Source of the DNA: an uncultured Hungatella sp.
Lineage (GTDB): Bacteria; Bacillota; Clostridia; Lachnospirales; Lachnospiraceae
Assembly (NCBI GenBank): GCA_910577935.1
Contig: CAJTOT010000018.1
Span: forward strand, 40,298 to 73,323
DNA: 33,026 bases
Direction: 5' to 3'
Position numbers and translations under genes: made by a program. How positions within the stretch are numbered: position 1 is the stretch's first letter; each line of letters begins with the position of its first letter. Below are positions 30,316-33,026 of the stretch, piece after piece. The notes below the pieces were generated by a model. The model worked only from the letters and a program-made list of their open reading frames with translations, had not been told where the DNA came from and made no database searches.

Positions 30316-31239
30316 ATGGCAAAATACATATTGAAAAGAATTCTCATGCTGATACCTGTGGTGTTCGGTATCACCCTGTTTATCTATGTCATCATGAGCC
30401 TGGCGCCCGGCGATCCGGCGACCCTGATTCTGGGAGCCGACGCCACGTGGGAGGAGATTCTTGCCAAGAGGCAGGAGCTGGGCCTTAATGACCCGGTGCT
30501 GGTGCGCTACGTCAAGTACATGGCCGGCGTTCTCCGCGGAGACTTTGGGACTTCCTGGTACAACGGATACAATGTGATGTCCGAGTTCCTTTCCAGAATT
30601 CCCAACACTCTGACTCTCGGGCTTTTGTCCAATCTCATCGTCATCATCGTAGGCATCCCTCTGGGTATCATCGCCGCGGTAAAGCAGAACGGCGTCATCG
30701 ATTACAGCACCCTGGTTCTTGCCATGCTGTTCTCGTCCATGCCGGCCTTCTGGTTCGGGCTCATGGCTCAGATATATTTCTGCCTGACTTTAGGATGGCT
30801 GCCGGCCACAGGCGCGGAGAGCATGAAACATTTTATCCTGCCCGCCCTCACCCTGGCAAGCGGCTCCCTCGCCGGCCAGGTCCGCCTGACCCGCACCAGC
30901 ATGCTGGAGGTGAACAAGCTGGATTACGTGAGAACCGCCCGCTCCAAGGGCTGTTCCGAGAGCCGCATCATCTTGAAGCATGTGCTGCGAAACGGCCTTC
31001 TCCCGGTTATCACCAGCATCGGAGGCCACATCGCCACCATCGTGGGCGGAGCCATCGTCACGGAGAGCGTGTTCGCCATCCCCGGAGTGGCCAGCCTTAT
31101 GATCAACGCGGTAAAGATCCGGGACGTGCCGGTAGTTATGGGAATCATCGTGGTCATCTCCGTGTTTGTGGGAGTGATTAACCTGCTGGTAGACTTAACC
31201 TATGCGCTGGTAGACCCGAGAGTGAAGCTGAACGGTTAG
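30316..31239 (+). CDS. ABC transporter permease, DppB type
   Basis: A 307-residue inner-membrane permease of the peptide/nickel importer family, with six hydrophobic segments. It begins AKYILKRILMLIPVVFGITL, typical of DppB/OppB. The conserved MSLAPGDPA segment and the cytoplasmic EAA loop (RSKGCSESRIILKHVLRNGL) that contacts the ATPase are present. The reading frame continues upstream to 30286, inside the preceding terminator hairpin. The ATG at 30316 has an AGAGG ribosome site and the family N-terminus, so it is chosen. DppC starts 13 bases after the stop. Confidence 0.93.
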   Translation: MAKYILKRILMLIPVVFGITLFIYVIMSLAPGDPATLILGADATWEEILAKRQELGLNDPVLVRYVKYMAGVLRGDFGTSWYNGYNVMSEFLSRIPNTLTLGLLSNLIVIIVGIPLGIIAAVKQNGVIDYSTLVLAMLFSSMPAFWFGLMAQIYFCLTLGWLPATGAESMKHFILPALTLASGSLAGQVRLTRTSMLEVNKLDYVRTARSKGCSESRIILKHVLRNGLLPVITSIGGHIATIVGGAIVTESVFAIPGVASLMINAVKIRDVPVVMGIIVVISVFVGVINLLVDLTYALVDPRVKLNG

Positions 31240-31252
31240 AGGAGGGCAGAAC

Positions 31253-32122
31253 ATGAAGAAAAAGAGAAATTTGTCAAACAAAAGCCAGCTGGGCATGATC
31301 GCCTATCGGTTCAGCAAGAACAAACTGGCCATGTTCGGCCTGGCTGTCATAACCGTCATGATCATCATGTGCGTGACCGCCCCTCTGTATATTGACTATG
31401 AGTCTGTGTACAAGCAGAGCATGGCGGACCGGTTTATCACACCCTGCGCGGAGCATCTGCTGGGAACCGACCAGTTCGGGCGGGATCTGTTCGCCAGGAT
31501 TATCTACGGAGGACGGATATCTCTCCTGGCAGGCTTGGTGGTGGTGGTCATCGCCTTGGCCCTTGGGGTCACTCTGGGCGGAATCGCCGGGTACTTCGGA
31601 GGCAGAGTGGACAACATTATCATGAGAATCTGCGACATCTTTATGGCGGTTCCCAGGATGCTTCTGTCCATGGCAGTGGTGGCGGCCCTGGGACAGGGAA
31701 CCTTCAAGATGCTCATCGCTCTCTCCATCGCCGCGTTTCCCGGCTACGCCAGGACCGTTCGGGCCTCCATCATGACTCTGAGAAACCAGGAGTACGTGGA
31801 GGCGGCCAAGTGCTGCGGCACCGGCCCGGCCCGCATCATCTTCAAGCATGTGGTGCCCAACGGGCTGGGGCCTGTGATCGTGTCCGCCACACTGGGCCTG
31901 GGCGGAACCATACTGGCCATCGCCTCCCTGGGATTTCTGGGCATCGGCGTTGCGTCCCCCACCCCCGAGTGGGGCACCATTCTCTCGGAGAACCGCACCA
32001 ATATCCGTTACTATCCATACCTGGGCCTGGTGCCCGGCATGTTTATCGCCATCTCTGTCATGTGCCTGAACTTTATCGGTGACGGACTGCGAGACGCCCT
32101 GGACCCCAGAACCAAGAATTAA
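31253..32122 (+). CDS. ABC transporter permease, DppC type
   Basis: A 289-residue partner permease. The N-terminal cytoplasmic tail (KKKRNLSNKSQLGMIAYRFS) and first helix LAMFGLAVITVMIIMC are followed by the family motif HLLGTDQFGRDLFARIIYG. The EAA loop is AAKCCGTGPARIIFKHVVPN. The C-terminal PTPEWGTILSENR and GDGLRDALDPR are characteristic of DppC/OppC. It pairs with the DppB-type permease to form the membrane channel. The start at 31253 is preceded by GAGGAGGG. The ATPase gene follows 11 bases after its stop. Confidence 0.95.
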   Translation: MKKKRNLSNKSQLGMIAYRFSKNKLAMFGLAVITVMIIMCVTAPLYIDYESVYKQSMADRFITPCAEHLLGTDQFGRDLFARIIYGGRISLLAGLVVVVIALALGVTLGGIAGYFGGRVDNIIMRICDIFMAVPRMLLSMAVVAALGQGTFKMLIALSIAAFPGYARTVRASIMTLRNQEYVEAAKCCGTGPARIIFKHVVPNGLGPVIVSATLGLGGTILAIASLGFLGIGVASPTPEWGTILSENRTNIRYYPYLGLVPGMFIAISVMCLNFIGDGLRDALDPRTKN

Positions 32123-32133
32123 AGGAGGATATT

Positions 32134-33026
32134 ATGGCGAAACATTTGCTTGAAATAGAAAATCTCTATGTACAGTACAATACAGACGAGGCGGTGGTCC
32201 ATGCGGTGAACGGGATGAGCCTGACTCTGGACAAGGGGGAGGCTCTGGGAGTGGTAGGGGAGACCGGCGCCGGCAAATCCACCATGGCCTTAAGCATCTT
32301 AAAGCTTCTCCCGCCAAAGGTGGGGGAGATCACGGAAGGGACCATCACCTACGACGGCGTGGACATCATAAAGGCGGACAACCACAAGATGCGGGAGATA
32401 CGGGGAGCCAGAATCGCCATGATTTTCCAGGACCCCATGAGTTCCCTCAACCCTATCATGACCATCGGCGAGCAGATCTACGAGGTGCTGGAGCTCCATT
32501 TCCCCCAGATGAGCAAGGCAGAGATGGAGGCGAAGGTGGATGAGATACTGGGGCTGGTAGGTATTCAGAAGGCGCGGAAGAACGAGTATCCCCACCAGTT
32601 TTCCGGCGGCATGAAGCAGAGGATAGGCATCGCCATGGCGCTGGTGGCGGAGCCGGAGCTTCTCCTGGCAGACGAGCCCACCACGGCCCTGGACGTGACC
32701 ATCCAGGCGCAGATTCTGCAGCTGATGCAGGAGCTTCAGAAAAAATACAACACCGCCATGATCCTCATCACCCACGACTTAGGAGTGGTGGCGGAATTCT
32801 GCGAGAAGGTGGTGGTTGTCTACGCAGGAGAGGTGATCGAGCAGGGAACGGTGGAGGATATCTTTACGAGAAAGAAAAATCATCCCTACACCCAGGGGCT
32901 GTTCAACAGCATCCCGGATCTCACCAGCACCGTGGAAAGGCTGATTCCCATTCCCGGATTCATGTCAGACCCCACGGATCTTCCGGCAGGCTGCAAATTT
33001 GCCGACCGGTGCAGCCGCTGCATGGA
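32134..33026 (+). CDS. ABC transporter ATP-binding protein, DppD/OppD type, cut by window end
   Basis: An open frame from ATG 32134 (AAAGGAGG upstream) to the last base, about 297 residues, with no stop inside the window. The Walker A GETGAGKST, Q-loop FQDPMSSLNP, signature FSGGMKQRIGIAMAL and Walker B LLLADEPTTALDVT are all intact, so this half of the ATPase should be active. The C-terminal oligopeptide-transporter extension begins with NHPYTQGLFNSIPDL and reaches CKFADRCSRC, the start of the cysteine-rich region found in DppD/OppD. A second ATPase (DppF type) is expected just beyond the window. Confidence 0.95.
   Translation, partial: MAKHLLEIENLYVQYNTDEAVVHAVNGMSLTLDKGEALGVVGETGAGKSTMALSILKLLPPKVGEITEGTITYDGVDIIKADNHKMREIRGARIAMIFQDPMSSLNPIMTIGEQIYEVLELHFPQMSKAEMEAKVDEILGLVGIQKARKNEYPHQFSGGMKQRIGIAMALVAEPELLLADEPTTALDVTIQAQILQLMQELQKKYNTAMILITHDLGVVAEFCEKVVVVYAGEVIEQGTVEDIFTRKKNHPYTQGLFNSIPDLTSTVERLIPIPGFMSDPTDLPAGCKFADRCSRCM

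Noticed and set aside
30270..30488. Plus-strand 72-codon ORF between the SBP and permease genes
   Set aside because: It starts inside the terminator hairpin and overlaps the DppB-type permease in another frame.
1..33026. CRISPR arrays, transposons, integrases, toxin-antitoxin pairs, defence or biosynthetic gene clusters
   Set aside because: I looked on both strands for regularly spaced repeats and for marker protein motifs of these systems and found none.

Overview
The window looks like chromosome of an anaerobic, spore-forming gut Firmicute, most likely a Lachnospiraceae of the Enterocloster/Clostridium cluster XIVa type. The basis is a cotJABC spore-coat operon, a DUF4317 protein, tRNA genes without encoded CCA, strong AGGAGG-type ribosome binding sites, many carbohydrate operons and a GC content that by eye is a little above 50%. 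The genus is an inference. No phage, integrase, transposase, IS or CRISPR array was seen. Genes are dense and organised as short catabolic operons, each with its own regulator.

Layout. 1-1144: 3' end of an extracellular solute-binding protein gene. 1208-2377 (-): DUF4317 protein with a structured leader, back to back with tRNA-Gly(TCC). 2998-4105 (-): cotJA-cotJB-cotJC. 4287-9995 (-): a gmu-like beta-glucoside/beta-mannoside operon (GH1 phospho-glycosidase, PTS IIC, mannose-6-phosphate isomerase, ROK fructokinase) behind a separately transcribed GntR repressor. Matching palindromes lie at the gntR and GH1 promoters. 10328-14252 (+): MerR-type regulator, a secreted flavinylated fumarate-reductase-like lipoprotein driven by a promoter with a 19-bp MerR-type spacer, and a D-amino-acid transaminase. 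A collapsed RpiB/LacAB-like pseudogene follows. 14586-15389 (+): ZIP metal transporter with a possible RBS-sequestering hairpin. 15514-15585 (-): tRNA-Gly(GCC). 15734-19635 (-): second PTS IIC/GH1 locus with a small two-helix membrane protein and a second GntR. 19793-25098: AraC regulator divergent from a rhamnose operon (rhaB, rhaM, rhaA, rhaD), with rhaB broken by two frameshifts. 25095-25871 (-): histidine phosphatase. 26135-33026 (+): CdaR-type regulator, Ldh-family dehydrogenase and a peptide-type ABC importer (SBP, two permeases, ATPase cut by the window end).

How the genes work together. Both PTS loci encode only IIC, so IIA and IIB must come from elsewhere. Imported phospho-disaccharides would be cleaved by the GH1 enzymes. 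In the first locus ManA and fructokinase would feed mannose and fructose into glycolysis as fructose-6-phosphate, as in the Bacillus subtilis gmu operon. The rha genes convert L-rhamnose to dihydroxyacetone phosphate and lactaldehyde, provided the kinase is restored or supplied elsewhere. The CdaR-Ldh-ABC cluster looks like uptake and oxidation or reduction of a hydroxy-acid-type compound of unknown identity.

The most interesting signals are: the MerR/flavinylated reductase pair with an altered substrate-site residue; a 26-nt intergenic element present twice (10198-10223 and inverted at 22457-22482); a 13-bp-arm palindrome in the araC-rhaB promoter region; and a degenerate 13-nt tandem repeat between cdaR and the dehydrogenase gene. 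I did not find a clearly new multi-gene defence or biosynthetic system.
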